From positions 5,839,001-5,903,000 of the forward strand of contig NC_092582.1 in the NCBI RefSeq assembly GCF_037975245.1: 64,000 bases of DNA, in the 5' to 3' direction. The translations under genes and the position numbers were made by a program. Positions 38,401 to 49,400 of the stretch are shown in pieces; position 1 is the stretch's first letter; every line of letters starts with the position of its first letter. The DNA is from Apostichopus japonicus (lineage: Eukaryota; Echinodermata; Holothuroidea; Aspidochirotida; Stichopodidae). The notes beneath the pieces are model-generated. The model was not told the DNA's origin. It saw nothing but the letters and a program-made list of their open reading frames with translations, and searched no databases.

Positions 38401-41400
38401 TGAGATGAAATAGAAGACAAACCTGTCATGAAAGGCATCTGAATAAAAGTACCAGCTTTAAGTATGAAACCATGACCGAATCGATGATATTGAAAGGTCT
38501 ACAACTGAGTAAAGAGTGGAGGCGACTGGAATGTACTTATATAGATATTTAGTTTAATAGTCACCACTGAATCTCTGTACACAAGATCTTTGAAAGCAGT
38601 TTCATTTGGCACGTCATGCCTCAACTACAGACGATGAATTAAACGTTGATGAGAAATGAGAACAGTGTTACAAACAGTGTTCAAAACCCAATGTTACACT
38701 GAAGGAAATCTACAAATAACACTACCATGAATACCTTTTTAATGATGGACAATGGGTGCTTCAGCAACATAATTGTAAGCATGTTACACAGTTACATGTG
38801 TTAAGTCTGCAAGACAACTTAGGACATAGTACTACATATTTGCAGAAATGACGGGGAAAGGAAACAAAAGCATAAACACACACTCACTTACTCATACACA
38901 CATACAGGGAAGACGAGTGCATTGCTTGGGGCATCAAGTATTCGCCACATGAAATGTATTGCTACAAGCACCTTGGCCACATACACATGTCACTGCTTTG
39001 TGTGTTAATATAATAACACTCTCAGGAGAGTTACTATGACACCATTGACTGTCTCTGAGGAATTGACCTTAGAACGACCTTTGACAGACTGGGTGTAGGT
39101 TTAATACAGAGGTCTCTGGAATAGTTACCTTACAGTGTTCGAATGACTTTCGTATGATGCTCAAAGTTGGCAACGGGATCGAGTGTACTTTGTTGAGATG
39201 GATGGCACTGCTGGTTTTCTGGGTGACACACTGTAATATTGATTCCAAGGGCCCTAATATATCTACACTCATCTATAATGTGAGTCAAATTAAAAAGAAA
39301 TATGGAAATGTGAGACTTATAATAGGATTATCACCTTGCAAAAGTAACAACACAGAGAACGTTTAGCATAAACAATTAAAGGGTTGGGGTGGGGGGGGAG
39401 GTGGAAGTTATAACATATCAAACGTTACATGTACTTTCTCAAATATAACTATAATCATGTGCTGTGCAAGCTTACCTTACAGTAAGCATACATTTAGGTA
39501 TGGGTATGCTTATACCTTGTAGGTGTTTCTCAAGTATAACTATAAGAATGGGATAAATTCTAAGCAGCATACATTTAGGTATGGGTATGCTTATCTTGTA
39601 GGTAATTCTCAAGTATAACAATAATAATGGGATAAAGTGCTATGCAAGCTTACCTTACACTAAGCATACATTCAGGTATGGGTACACTTATCTGTATATC
39701 ATACATCAAACATACATACATACATACATAATATTTACCTGCAGGTGTTTCTTAAGTATTTCTTGTACTTGAGACGTGGTAGAGGCTTCATCTTCAAGAC
39801 TAGAGAGGATGCTTGTTAGTTGAACATCAAACAGGTTTTGGACCTAAGAAGATAAAAATTTACCTTGATTGGGATGATATTGAGGACCAGGACATATTTT
39901 CAATGGTATTCCAGTCATTTGAGACCAAATTTCTATACAGAGAACCAAAATCAGAATTTTCAGAGACCCAAAGCTGGTGTTTCAATTCACCAAACTACAC
40001 ATCTCTTCTACAGTATATGGTCTTAGTTATATTACAACAATTTCCCACTGAGTACCAAACCAAGTCGCTATATGAGTGGTCTTGCTAAACACACAATCAC
40101 AAAACATCAAGAATCCATCTATTAGGTTTTGAAATAGAGTTTTTGGACATTATTATTATTATTAATAAGAGAATCACAGTAATTTGTACTTTGCCGATGG
40201 GGTTGGTTGAAATAGTTTTTTATGTTAGTCTTGTATGTCTGTATGTATGTCATGAGAAGGAAAAAAAATATTAACAAAAATATTTAAAAAAAGAAATCCA
40301 TGTAGTCACTTTCAGAGCCACATAACATCTTCCTACAGGTCATTCAACACCACAGTCAAATCTACACGGCTTAGCAAATAAAATAACTATAAATAAACTA
40401 AAATAACCTTTCCGGATTACCTCTGGGAATACGATAGATAAGAACTGTGATTCCAACTGATCAAGGCTCAGAAGAGGGACAAAGGCACCAGTCATTACGG
40501 CCAGGAGTGAAATCTTTCTTTCGGAAGAACATCCATTTGTGAACATGCTGTGAGCTGGCTGTTAAGATCATTTATCAGTCACTTAGAGGCCTGGTCGTAC
40601 TGACTCATTCAAGAACCTGATTCTTTTGAATGAGGAATGTATGTACAGTATGTATGAATATTAGATCCTCCTGCAAGCAGGAACTCGCGAAGAAGCCTCA
40701 TTGGCTTATCAAAGCCGCAAGCTGACCGAAGTCAGTCTCTTACATTCATATTTAACGTCCATGATTATGAATTGTTAATTGTCAACTGCTCTGTAACTGG
40801 ACGACATACATAAATATGGGAGTGACTCGAACCGGGGACCTTATGATTGAAAGGCACCGGCGTTAACCACTTTTTAACCACCGGCGTTAAACCACCAAAT
40901 AGAACCTTAATTGCAGCTAAAAACAGGTAGCTTCAAATCTTGAGGCGAAATGTACATTACAGTCAAGATGAACAACCATAAAAATTTGTTACAATGATCT
41001 CTTTGCCCTAATTTTTTTTTTTCAACAGGAGCAGCATTCCTTGAATGGTCCAAGATATAAATTGCCAAGCAAGCAACATGCAGTAAATGTACACCAGGAG
41101 GTTTGGATGTCCAACAGATCAGTATGTAACAATCTAACTAGATACTGATTAATGATTTCAACATTTATTTAGGTTCTTGAGTATACCCTATAAGTGTGGT
41201 GGATTCAAGACTAAGGATTACAGAGCCATGAATGTTGTTGATTTACTTCTTCAGTATGTGTGCGTGCGTGTGTGCGTGTGTGTGTGGAGATACTGGATAC
41301 TAGTGAAACATTTAAGGACTAAAAACAGAAGGGAAAACTTCTTTGTTGAGCATCCATTAGGGGATCCAAATCACAAAAAAAGCGGAGGGAGACATAAAAC

Positions 41401-41838
41401 TGCATAAACCATTCACCAACCCCCCCCCCCCCCCAACCAAATTAATGCTCATTTACAGAGATATAAAAGAAAGACTTTCAGTAAGGACAAGGCCATTTAA
41501 TGTCCATCCTCATATGTCATTTTTATTGTACTTAACAGTTTGTCAAAGTACTTTCCTGAACTTCTAACCATCCAAGTTATTTGCAGGTATAGGCTACTAA
41601 GAAGTCCAAATACAATTTGTCTTCATTTAGAGAAAATAGTTTAACAATGACTTTAAAATGCGTAAGTGACCAATTTGTTTTCTTTTGTTTTTCTAGCTTA
41701 TTTGGTATCTCTTATAATTAAAAATCGTTGCTGCAATAAGGATATAGTCAGCTTTGGAAGGATCTCTGCCAAATTCGCTAGACACTTCTCCCTGCTCCAG
41801 TTTTGAACATCCTCTAGCAATGATGAGGTTTGGGACAT
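27075..41838 (-). CDS. FIRRM: FIRRM (C1orf112) orthologue, FIGNL1-interacting regulator of recombination and mitosis (18 exons)
   Basis: FIRRM forms a complex with the AAA ATPase FIGNL1 and limits RAD51 filaments; it is an all-helical, HEAT-like protein. Exons 5' to 3' on the minus strand: 41838-41746, 40549-40421, 39843-39739, 39272-39129, 38397-38238, 37293-37166, 36317-36070, 35696-35548, 34845-34614, 34167-33939, 33680-33536, 33006-32830, 32392-32177, 31531-31427, 30805-30698, 30577-30497, 28890-28720, 27254-27075 (TAA). Matches to human FIRRM include SIIRKSFEHCK, TTWKFLVKFLTKH, KTVKICGLFAKMLLHLLKEF and AMDVWCFLARYGTAEVC. The product is about 930 residues; human is 853. Phases agree at every junction except exon 8 to exon 9, where a 2-nt or small-exon discrepancy is unresolved. 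The exon 14 frame is not the longest open one there. The start is MSQTSSLLEDVQNW, equivalent to human MSQESNSS. Confidence 0.92.
28105..28465 (+). mobile_element. tRNA-derived SINE with GCGCTATATAAGT tail
   Basis: The head has a tRNA-like A box (TGGTCAAGTGGTTAAGGC) and B box (GATTCGAGCCC) of the pol III promoter. A central GC-richer domain follows, then GTAAAGCGCTGCGATCT and GCAGCGCTATATAAGTGTC, ending in a (TATG)n tract. The tail resembles those shared by animal SINEs and their partner LINEs. Located in the FIRRM intron between exons 17 and 18. Confidence 0.82.
29218..29583. mobile_element. hAT-like MITE, family CAGTGGCGTAGGAA, copy 2
   Basis: A 366-bp element in a FIRRM intron (between exons 16 and 17) with a perfect 8-bp target duplication CTGGAAGA at 29210-29217 and 29584-29591. 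It has the same orientation and body as the copy at 3538. A 63-codon open frame on its minus strand recurs in both copies and is a property of the repeat, not a gene. Confidence 0.88.
29738..29930 (-). mobile_element. tRNA-derived SINE fragment (family with 55010)
   Basis: The minus strand reads GGCTGGATAACTCAGCTTGG and later GGTCACTGGTTCCAATCC, a degenerate tRNA head. It shares the head and the CAGAAAGCAGTAGGGAAG phrase (inverted relative to the head) with the copy near 55010. Acceptor stem not preserved, so not a working tRNA. Confidence 0.65.
30063..30436. mobile_element. hAT-like MITE with AAGTGGTGTCG/CGACGCCACTG termini
   Basis: A 374-bp element with a perfect 8-bp target duplication CATGCAAC at 30055-30062 and 30437-30444. 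Imperfect inverted ends, with subterminal GGGGGAGGG/CCCTCCC tracts as in the other MITEs. Distantly related to the CAGTGGCGTAGGAA family. Confidence 0.85.
30497..40549 (-). CDS. FIRRM: FIRRM exons 2-16, helical-repeat body
   Basis: Exon 2 (40549-40421) starts after a CAC acceptor and encodes SMFTNGCSSERKISLLAVM. Later exons carry runs of amphipathic helices with Leu-rich spacing and no catalytic motif, as expected for FIRRM. Exon 14 (31531-31427) reads SLLQKLGQLTLPDQTQ, parallel to human VSSLGKLFIPEAIQD. Exon 15 reads LLCDKSPILQQLALEAFSK, parallel to human LLADRSWLLEQHTLEAF. Exon 16 reads EHLVPECLHDDATKNTVVEF, parallel to human EEIVPQCLSSEETKNKVVSF. The intron between exons 8 and 9 holds the 35290 microsatellite. 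Confidence 0.88.
31797..32087. mobile_element. hAT-like MITE, family CAGGCGCGTAGCCA, copy 2
   Basis: A 291-bp element in the FIRRM intron between exons 13 and 14, with the same termini as the copy at 5944 and a perfect 8-bp target duplication CTTTGAGA at 31789-31796 and 32088-32095. About 90% identical to copy 1. Confidence 0.92.
35290..35462 (+). repeat. (CTGT)n(CTAT)n microsatellite
   Basis: About 170 bp of CTGT/CAGT repeats passing into an almost pure (CTAT)n run of about 25 units, in the FIRRM intron between exons 8 and 9. It produces long open frames by chance in several registers. Confidence 0.95.
36955..37130 (+). repeat. Degenerate tandem repeat of about 38 bp
   Basis: Units of the form CTGATTAACCATGTGAGCAG followed by ACCAGCC, about five copies, in the FIRRM intron between exons 6 and 7. 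It ends near exon 6 (37166) but does not contain its junction. Confidence 0.8.
37921..38150 (+). mobile_element. tRNA-derived SINE, copy 1 (inverted copy at 40650-40890)
   Basis: The head carries TTGGCTCAGTGGTTAAAGC (A box) and GGTCACCAGTTTGAGTCAC (B box). The body contains AGAGACTGACTTTGGTCAGC and TCGCGAGTTCCTGCTTGCAG, ending in an A-run. A frame read on the minus strand here looks exon-like but belongs to the SINE. Confidence 0.8.
39425..39740 (-). repeat. Minisatellite of about 86-96 bp derived from the end of FIRRM exon 3
   Basis: On the minus strand the exon 3 end is ATACTTAAGAAACACCTGCA G/GTAAA. Copies in the adjoining intron read ATACTTGAGAAACACCTACA AG/GTATAAG (near 39518) and more diverged versions near 39604 and 39431, followed by GCATACCCATACCTAAATGT. 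The array thus contains decoy donor sites. Confidence 0.78.
40550..41745 (-). other. U12-type AT-AC intron (FIRRM intron 1)
   Basis: On the minus strand the intron starts ATATCCTTA (41745 downward) and ends TCTTAAC-N-CTCAC at 40550. The 5' site equals the U12 AT-AC consensus. The branch-point-like GATCTTAAC lies about 12 nt before the terminal AC, the usual U12 spacing. Protein alignment to human FIRRM (LPKLT/SMFTNG against LPRLLSMYQHS) requires exactly these ends, and both exons are phase 0. The intron interior contains one copy of the inverted SINE (40650-40890). Confidence 0.85.
40650..40890 (-). mobile_element. tRNA-derived SINE, copy 2 (inside the U12 intron)
   Basis: Reverse-oriented relative to the copy at 37921: GATCCTCCTGCAAGCAGGAA, AGCTGACCGAAGTCAGTCTC, then the B-box complement GACTCGAACCGGGGACC, whose core GACTCGAACC is intact. 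The A-box part is disturbed by a short internal duplication of CCGGCGTTAAACCAC. Confidence 0.8.
41746..41838 (-). CDS. FIRRM: FIRRM exon 1 with AT-AC (U12) donor
   Basis: 31 codons from MSQTSSLL to LPKLT. No GT occurs before an in-frame stop. Instead the exon is followed by ATATCCTTA, the canonical U12-type AT-AC 5' splice site. The next exon resumes SMFTNG, aligning with human LPRLLSMYQHS across the junction. The only ATG in context starts the MSQ reading shared with human FIRRM. Confidence 0.88.
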
Positions 41839-43644
41839 GATGGAAAATGCTGGCCGTATTTCTTCACTGTAGAGAAAGACATACAATTCAGAAAGTACAT
41901 TGGAAAGATAAAAATTGGGGACAAACTAAAACGAATGACAGCGAATGACCGAATGACAATTGACTTTGTACAGGGTTAATTATCATTTGCGAATGACAGC
42001 GAATGACAACGAATGACAGTGTTGAGTGGATATAGAATGATTAACGGAGTGGAGTAAATGTGGTTATTGGTTTTCTGCGCAAAAATGATTTGAGGAAAAT
42101 CGCATGTTACGTGGTTGCAGGGTTTTGGTGTAATTTACGGATAGAAACCACAGGGAAAGTTTGTGTGTGAGAATGCGCTTGAGTGCTGTGCTTTTTACCT
42201 CTGTAGATTTATATAGAAATATATCTGAAGCTGTTTCAAGATTATAGTATTGTTAGTTTCTAACAATTAATATCGGAAAAATGACGTTAAATTTTTTTTT
42301 AAATCAGACTTACAATTTCGCTTACTATAAGGTGCGTTTTTATCTTGTCCGTACTTTACTAGATCTAGATGCCCACGAAGTCTGAACTGTGATATCCGGT
42401 TGAAGCAAATGTCTGTTCTGTCATTACTGTCATTCGTTTTAGTCAACGCAATTTTTTAGTGTGTACAACATATTGTCATTCGTTATGTGTAACGCAATTG
42501 TCATTCGTTTTAGTAACACCCTAAAAATTGTACAGTATGAACTATGATCATGAACAGTGAAACAATTCTCTTTATATTGCTACTAGTACTAGTGCGCCAA
42601 TATCTCGTATGTAATAAGCTCACAAATCTCACCAACTACATCCGAGCAATTTATATGTTGAAGGCTTACTTCCAGTTCCAAATTTTCGATTTATTTACTA
42701 GTAATCATTGTAAAATGAATAACGTCACGCCTAACCCTAACGTTAGGCCTAGCCAAAGGTCTAAGGTAGAGTACTAATACTAGTACTATTACTATGCAAA
42801 ATTACGTTATCATAACAAGGCTATGCAGAATAAATGACATACATCGGCTACCTCAGATGTAAATATAAGTCGCTGTAAGTAATGTTGATCTCATCAACAT
42901 GATAATGGGACAATATGACCTTGAATCATAGATATGCTAAGGCCTACCCCTTTTCACAATCGTTGATCTAATCCACGACTAACAGTTACACAGTTATATT
43001 TGTTGGATCATGAGCATGTTGGTAGCACGTAATTAATTATTCGTATATGAAGTCCGTGGTTACAACCCAGACGATCAAAATCTCCCGCGACTAGATCTGC
43101 CTTCCACCATCCGGAAGCGAGCATGTAAAATTTACTTTTTGTTTATAGGGAAAATAATAAACTAATACAATTACGGGAATATATTTTTTTATATTTTTTG
43201 CTACAATTAATGTATTTGGGGATGAATTCACTTAAATTATTTTGAAATTTGAAGAAATGTAAATGAGATACATATTAAAAAAAGTTCTTTATTTGAGCAT
43301 TGAATACAATTTTAATTCTCTTATTACCTCTAATATTGTGGTACAGTCGCACTGAATCTTAGACGTTTAACACATGAAATGGCGCGAAACATGTCGTATG
43401 AACTACATGCATGAAACCACAACACGGTACGTGGGAGTTCGTACGAAGCTGTGTTGTTTGTGTTACTACAGCTAGCTCTGTATTATAATATAACTGAACT
43501 TTCTTGATTGGATTACGTTTGGTTAACTCTGTGGTTAGATGTTGGGCAATTAATGATCACAGCAATCAGCCATAAATTCCACAAAGTAGGTCGTTCTGTT
43601 TAAGATAACACAGGCTATTGTAAGGCCTGAAAACGATGATAACG
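41839..43644. promoter_or_regulatory. Head-to-head FIRRM/DNMT1 intergenic region, presumed bidirectional promoter
   Basis: The two start codons are 1806 bp apart and face away from each other, so both promoters should lie here. No convincing TATA box was found near either start. The region includes a foldback repeat (41927-42443), a CTAACCCTAACGTTAGGCCT palindromic cluster near 42731, and GGCGCG sequence near 43381. Exact start sites cannot be placed from sequence. Confidence 0.5.
41927..42443. repeat. Foldback element with ACTAAAACGAATGACAG ends
   Basis: Perfect 17-bp inverted ends at 41927-41943 and 42427-42443, with further partial copies of CGAATGAC at 41944-42020 and GTCATTCGTT at 42474-42513. 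The interior is unique. No clear target duplication. Sits in the FIRRM/DNMT1 promoter interval, 89 bp from the FIRRM start codon. Confidence 0.78.
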
Positions 43645-46493
43645 ATGCCATCAAAAGTCGCAGATGCCGTCATCCCTAGTGAAATTCGAAATAGGTAAGT
43701 AGGCTGTAGTGTAGTACTAGTAGCACTAGTAGTATGATACCCTAACGTTATCCCAAAGCTAACGTATTGATGTGCCACATGTATTTCTTACATTAGGCTT
43801 GTCCTCGCCTAGCCTAAGAGATTTACGTAGACAAGAATAAACCAGAACCTACTGGACATGGGCTAGGCTATGTGTTGATATGATTATTGTGGTTAATTAT
43901 TTATTGTAAACGAGAATGTATGAAGCCCTCGATGACATAGCATAAACTAGGCCTAGCCTACTTGGCCATACTCTGTTTAGCCTTAGGTCTAACTCCAATG
44001 TATTGTTAGCCCTAACTAAGTGTGCCAAGTTAGTCACATATACTTAGGCTTGTTGACCTAGACCTAGGTATTGGGAAAAAATAAACTTAATTCTAGCATT
44101 TCATGTTGAACACGTAAAGTTAGGTGGTGAACTTACCACATTTTACGTAACTTTTTATTGTTTGTGGTAGGTAGCTAATTAGTCAGTCAAATTATTTTGA
44201 ATTAATGTCTCGTGACTAATGGCAGTAATTTGACAGCTAACTTCCATAAATTAAATGACCAGGAGACAATAACAAGTACATTAACAATTGCCCTCTGTTG
44301 TACACAGAAAATTTGCCTAGTTTGGGTTGGTATGATTGAATAAGTTGCCTAACCTACTGATATATGCTTAGGTTACTTTGATTATAATTTAAGTCAGTTG
44401 CCACAGTTGAATTATCATTGTAGCAATTTTTAAACCGGGCATAGTTTACTGCCAATGTACCTGATAATGTAAAGTTGTCAGGTGCATATCTTCCATGCCC
44501 AATTGCTATTGCTTGCAAACATGTAGCATTGACAAACTAAACCCTAAAGTAGTATCTTAACTTAGACTAGCTTAGTGTAAATTTTGAATTATAGCTGTCA
44601 CATAACAGCACCAAGTATGTTAAAAATATTAAATAATTAGTCCTACAATTGATCGAAAGTGAGACCACTTTTCCAATGTATGAAATTTAATTTTAGAAAA
44701 CAATGGTGCAGTAGGCTATACCTTCCATAACCTTTTCAATTATGGAGAATAAATTTATATAAGTAAGAGAAAACACTTGTTAATAACTTTCAAATGTGTT
44801 TTATCTTTCTTTTTGACAGTTTAAGTGAGTTGGACAATGACTTAAAGGATGGTTGTGTGACAGAAAAGGTATTGTTCTTTGTAACATTACTCCTACAAAT
44901 TCTAATGGCTTGAGAGTATGACGTTGGGATATTTGTATTTTATGCTGTTTTACTGGTGGTGATTTAGCTAGCCTTGTCTAGCATTTAAAATAATCAACAA
45001 TAGAGTTTCGTTTAGTAGAAAAAAAGGATTAGGAGGGACCATCAAGTCCCCATCAAGGACCCTATAGAAGAGAAAACTGAAGACACCAAAAAATCAGACC
45101 CGATTACAATGCTTAAAGTGCTTGTCAAAAGCATTCTGAAACCCATTCACACTACTTGCAATTACGACTTTCTCCGGCAAATAGTTGCACTCATTCACAA
45201 CCCTTTTAGAAGAAAAGTTATGCCGAATATTAATCCTACTTTGTAACTTCTGGAGTTAAACATTTTTACGAATATAGAACATTCTCGTGAATTGTCTACA
45301 GAGGTTGATACCTGGTACAATATTGGAATTGTTGTTTTACTTTTCCAGAGACATAGCTGATGTATAGTTCAACTATACTTGAGCACATATTACTTATATC
45401 CTTCACACTCTTCTAAGAACAATCTCTAGTAAAGTAAACTTTGTGTTCACGTCTACAGGGATACATAAGAAAGAAGCGTAGATTGCTGGCAGAATTTTTT
45501 CCTGAAGATGTAACAACTAGGTAAGACAAAAAGTTTTGCAATTTATTTTTGGTAGTGATGTGATATTAGAATAACAGGGATAGAACATAAGTGTTTTAGT
45601 GATTTTACAATATTGAAGTGTTATGATGTTACCATATCGTAGTGTTATAGTGATATTACTAAAGTGGTTCAGTGATGTATATACAGTGGTACAGTGATGG
45701 TACTATAGTGGTGCAGTGATGGTACCATAGTGGCACAGTGATGGTACTTTAGTGGTGCAGTGATGGTACTATAGTGGTGCAGTGATAATACTATAGTAGT
45801 GCAGTGATGGTACTATAGTGGTACAGTGATGGTACCATAGTGGTAGGGTGATGGTACCATAGTGGTAGGGTGATGGTACTATAATGGTGCAGTGATGCCA
45901 CTATAATGGTACAGTGATAGTACCATAGTGGTGCAGTGATGGTACCATAGTGGCACAGTGATGGTACTTTAGTGGTGCAGTGATGGTACTACAGTGGTGC
46001 AGTGATAATACTATAGTAGTGCAGTGATGGTACTATAGTGGTACAGTGATGATACCATAGTGGTAGGGTGATGGTACTATAATGGTGCAGTGATGCCACT
46101 ATAGTGGTACAGTGATAGTACCATAGTGGTGCAGTGATGGTACCATAGTGGTACAGTGACGGTACTATAGTGGTACAGTGATGGTACCATAGTGGTGCAG
46201 AGATGGTACTATAGTGGTAGGGTGATTGTACTATAGTGGTAGGGTGATTGTACCATAGTGGTACCGTGATGGTATTATAGTGGTGCAGAGATGGTACTAT
46301 AGTGGTAGGGTGATGAAGCAACTGTTTAGGGATGTTCTAGGGAGTTTATAGTGTTGCAGGGATGTTACCTTACTTGTTACTGTGTTGCTGCAGTCTATGT
46401 TTCAGTGTGGTAATACATTGCACATTGTTGCTTTTTTGCTTCTACAGATTGAAGGAACTTGACGAAGAATTAGAGGAAAAAGAAATTACTGAG
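43645..46493 (+). CDS. DNMT1: DNMT1 exons 1-4: N-terminal DMAP1-binding-type helices
   Basis: Residues 1-69. Repeated helical motifs [20 protein letters not shown] and [21 protein letters not shown] correspond to the human LKDLERDSLTEKE and LCDLETKLRKEELSEEGYL segments that bind DMAP1. The four very short exons (46-62 nt) are joined in matching phases. Intron 3 contains LINE debris upstream and intron 3-4 a 22-bp minisatellite. Confidence 0.92.
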
Positions 46494-49400
46494 GTATTTT
46501 GAATATCAATAGTAAAATAGTAATGCCCATGTAGGTGTCTGTTGGGCATATCAGTTTACAAGACACTCATATTACTGTACTTGGTTAGCAATACTTAACA
46601 CACTCATCTAAGTAAGTGCTCTTTTACAAAAGAAAAGGAAATAATTATAATGTTAGCTAGTTGTTAGAAATATACTGACAAATGCTCTTCAATGTAAACT
46701 AGAACAGTTAATACTTGTGTAGCCTGGGTTGTGTACTTTTATTTGTAAATAATTTATACTGGAAAGGCAGCATTCAATATTACTTTCAGTAACTGACTCA
46801 GTTGCACCCAAAGGGATTATTCTGTAACAAAATCCTGATAGAGAAAAAATAGTTCAAAATTGCTGGTCTCTCCAAACCCAGGACAAATAGTACTTTATTC
46901 ATAATAGTGTATTTTTCTTCAATAAGAAAGGAGCCAGAAACTGAGATTAACTAGTGATATCAGATGGAAAATTGTCCACATGCTAAATAATTAATTCTCA
47001 GAATGTCAAATTAAAGACAATGAAAGATAAAACCATGGCTGGATGGTTGCTTCTTAAATCTGTTTATATATTTTCATGTTTTGTGCATCTAATAACTAAT
47101 GATTGATGAAGACAATCTTGTTTAATTTCCCTGCAAGTTGTCAGAGGTCTTGTTGCTTAGAATTCTGCATTTTGTTACAAGGGAAGCACTTGAATGGATG
47201 GGTGAATATTTCTTGATAATTAATAATTTCATGAAAGAGACTTATTAGTAGGGAAGTATTCTATGATATTCAGGGTTAGTTTCTGAATTTGTGAAATTCT
47301 TAGAGTGAGCCTAGTTATGCACAGTCTTAAGCAGACTGAACACTTCCCCAACCAAACATGACCCAACTCAACTTGATCTTCTTCTCGTTTTATCAATGGT
47401 GGTCAAAACCCATCGCCTAACAACATACCACACACACTGAACGACTGATTTACACACACAAGTCCTGCTTTCTTTGAAATGACTAGTGCTTGTGTGGATC
47501 ACATGCAAAGTCACTTCCACAGAATTGGTTTGTAATAAACTGGGTGATTTGTTTCGCAATTCATTGCAATTTGCAAAGTCGGGGAAAATGTGATATGTTG
47601 AGTTTCCCTGACTGAAACTGACGTGGTTTAAAAACGCGAAATCTGAAATAATCAGTCGTAATTGTAAGCACACGTACTCTGCCCGACACTCTCAGCATGA
47701 AGAGGTCACGTTCTGTTTGGTTGCATTTGGTCAGACCATGTCTTTTTAGTATCCTGTTCATGGTGAAACATTTCATTTGGTTGATTTCAACTTTATCATA
47801 TCCCTAAAAAGTGTAAATATTTCAAATTTGCTCCACTGGGATAATATCAGTTGTGTTCTTTGGCTTGTTGTCCTGCAATGATAAGACCCTAACTTTAAAC
47901 CCTGTAGATTTCTTTGAGACTAAGGGGGAGTTGCTGTTATGACATTTGATTACTTTGATTTTTTAAATTACAGAAAGGCCATGTAAACAGAGCATCTGCC
48001 CTTATTGATGAGTTTTACAATGGCACAAAGGTCACAGCCAAAACAGTCAATGGATCCTCTCTGAATGGTAACCATAACAACAGTACGAACGGTACAAAAG
48101 CGATGGCATTGGACGAAACCAAAGAGACAGAGCAAAATGGCAGCATGAGAGACAGTGGTAGTGACGAATCAGAACGGCCCATCGAGGCTCCTGTTCAGGC
48201 GACACAGAAGGAAGATGGGGTAGGAATCGACCAATCAGAAGGACCGTCAGGAGACCATTCAAGCCAATCAGATGCAGTGACTGGTGAGAGTAGTCAGTCG
48301 GAAGAGGAGGGTATGGAGGTCACAGGTCACGAAGGTAAGAGGAAGCCGAGGAGGAAGGAGAAGAAGAGAAACAGTAAAAGGAAGGTGATGGGTGAAAAAG
48401 ATGTGAAGTCTGAGAAAGAGACATCACCATCAGAGAAAAGAACCAACGGAGAAAGAAAAAGCAGACCTGCCAAGAATGATGAGAAGCAACCAAGCATTCT
48501 ATCCATGTTTACCAAACTGTAAGTATCTTAGTGGTACTAATTGAGTGTTGTTTGGTTCAGACTTGTAGTAGGGAGTACAATAGCATGACTATCTGTTCGA
48601 GAAGAATTTCTTTCTTTCTTCTCTCCATCCCTTGTCTACTAGTCCCCTTACATCTATCTCTTTGTGTTCACCATGCTCATTAACCTGTCTGTATTCTGTG
48701 CGTGTTTTTGTCCCTTCTGTTACTGTTACTTGTCATTTAGCCTTTGAAGAAGATCCTGCTAGGTTCGATACATCAGGCCAACTTACTTTTACACATTCTC
48801 CTACACTGCAGGCTCTCTTGTGGATAAGCAGTTTGCTAACAGTTTTATTTTATTTTTATTTTATTAAGAATTCTACTTGGAAGTGAGTGTGATAACAAGG
48901 TTAAGTAAGAGTACTCAGTCATACAGTTGTGAGTACAAGGTTAAAGGTCTGCTTTATTGGGTCCAATTATAGCACGCTATAGCTACGAAAGTTTTGTGAT
49001 TACAAATTCGACCTGCCACGGTCGTAAATCCACCTCAGGCTCTAAGATTAGCCTGCATAGCTTCTTAACACCATTAGGCTCTTTGTGTTAACACTGTGTG
49101 GAAATATGTTCATTTCTACAGTGTAGTTAATCATACAGCATTCACGCAAAGACCCTCATACAAGAAAATATATGTGGCAGGCTTTGCAGATTAATTGGAT
49201 AAAAGAGGTCATTTTACGACCAAGGCAGGTCGATTACGTAATCTCAAGAAACTGTTCCATGATAGCGTGCTATAGTTGGGGTCTATACAGCAGACTGTTA
49301 AGTAAGTCTTACACTTGTATTCATACTAGATTTCCACAATACCCAGAGTTCTAGTACGAGTGTAGATCAGTTAGGGTACACAATTGCTACGTGATGTGTC

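Noticed and set aside
45989-46321. 110-codon minus-strand frame rich in H, T and Y
   Set aside because: It is entirely 22-bp minisatellite without stops; no gene.
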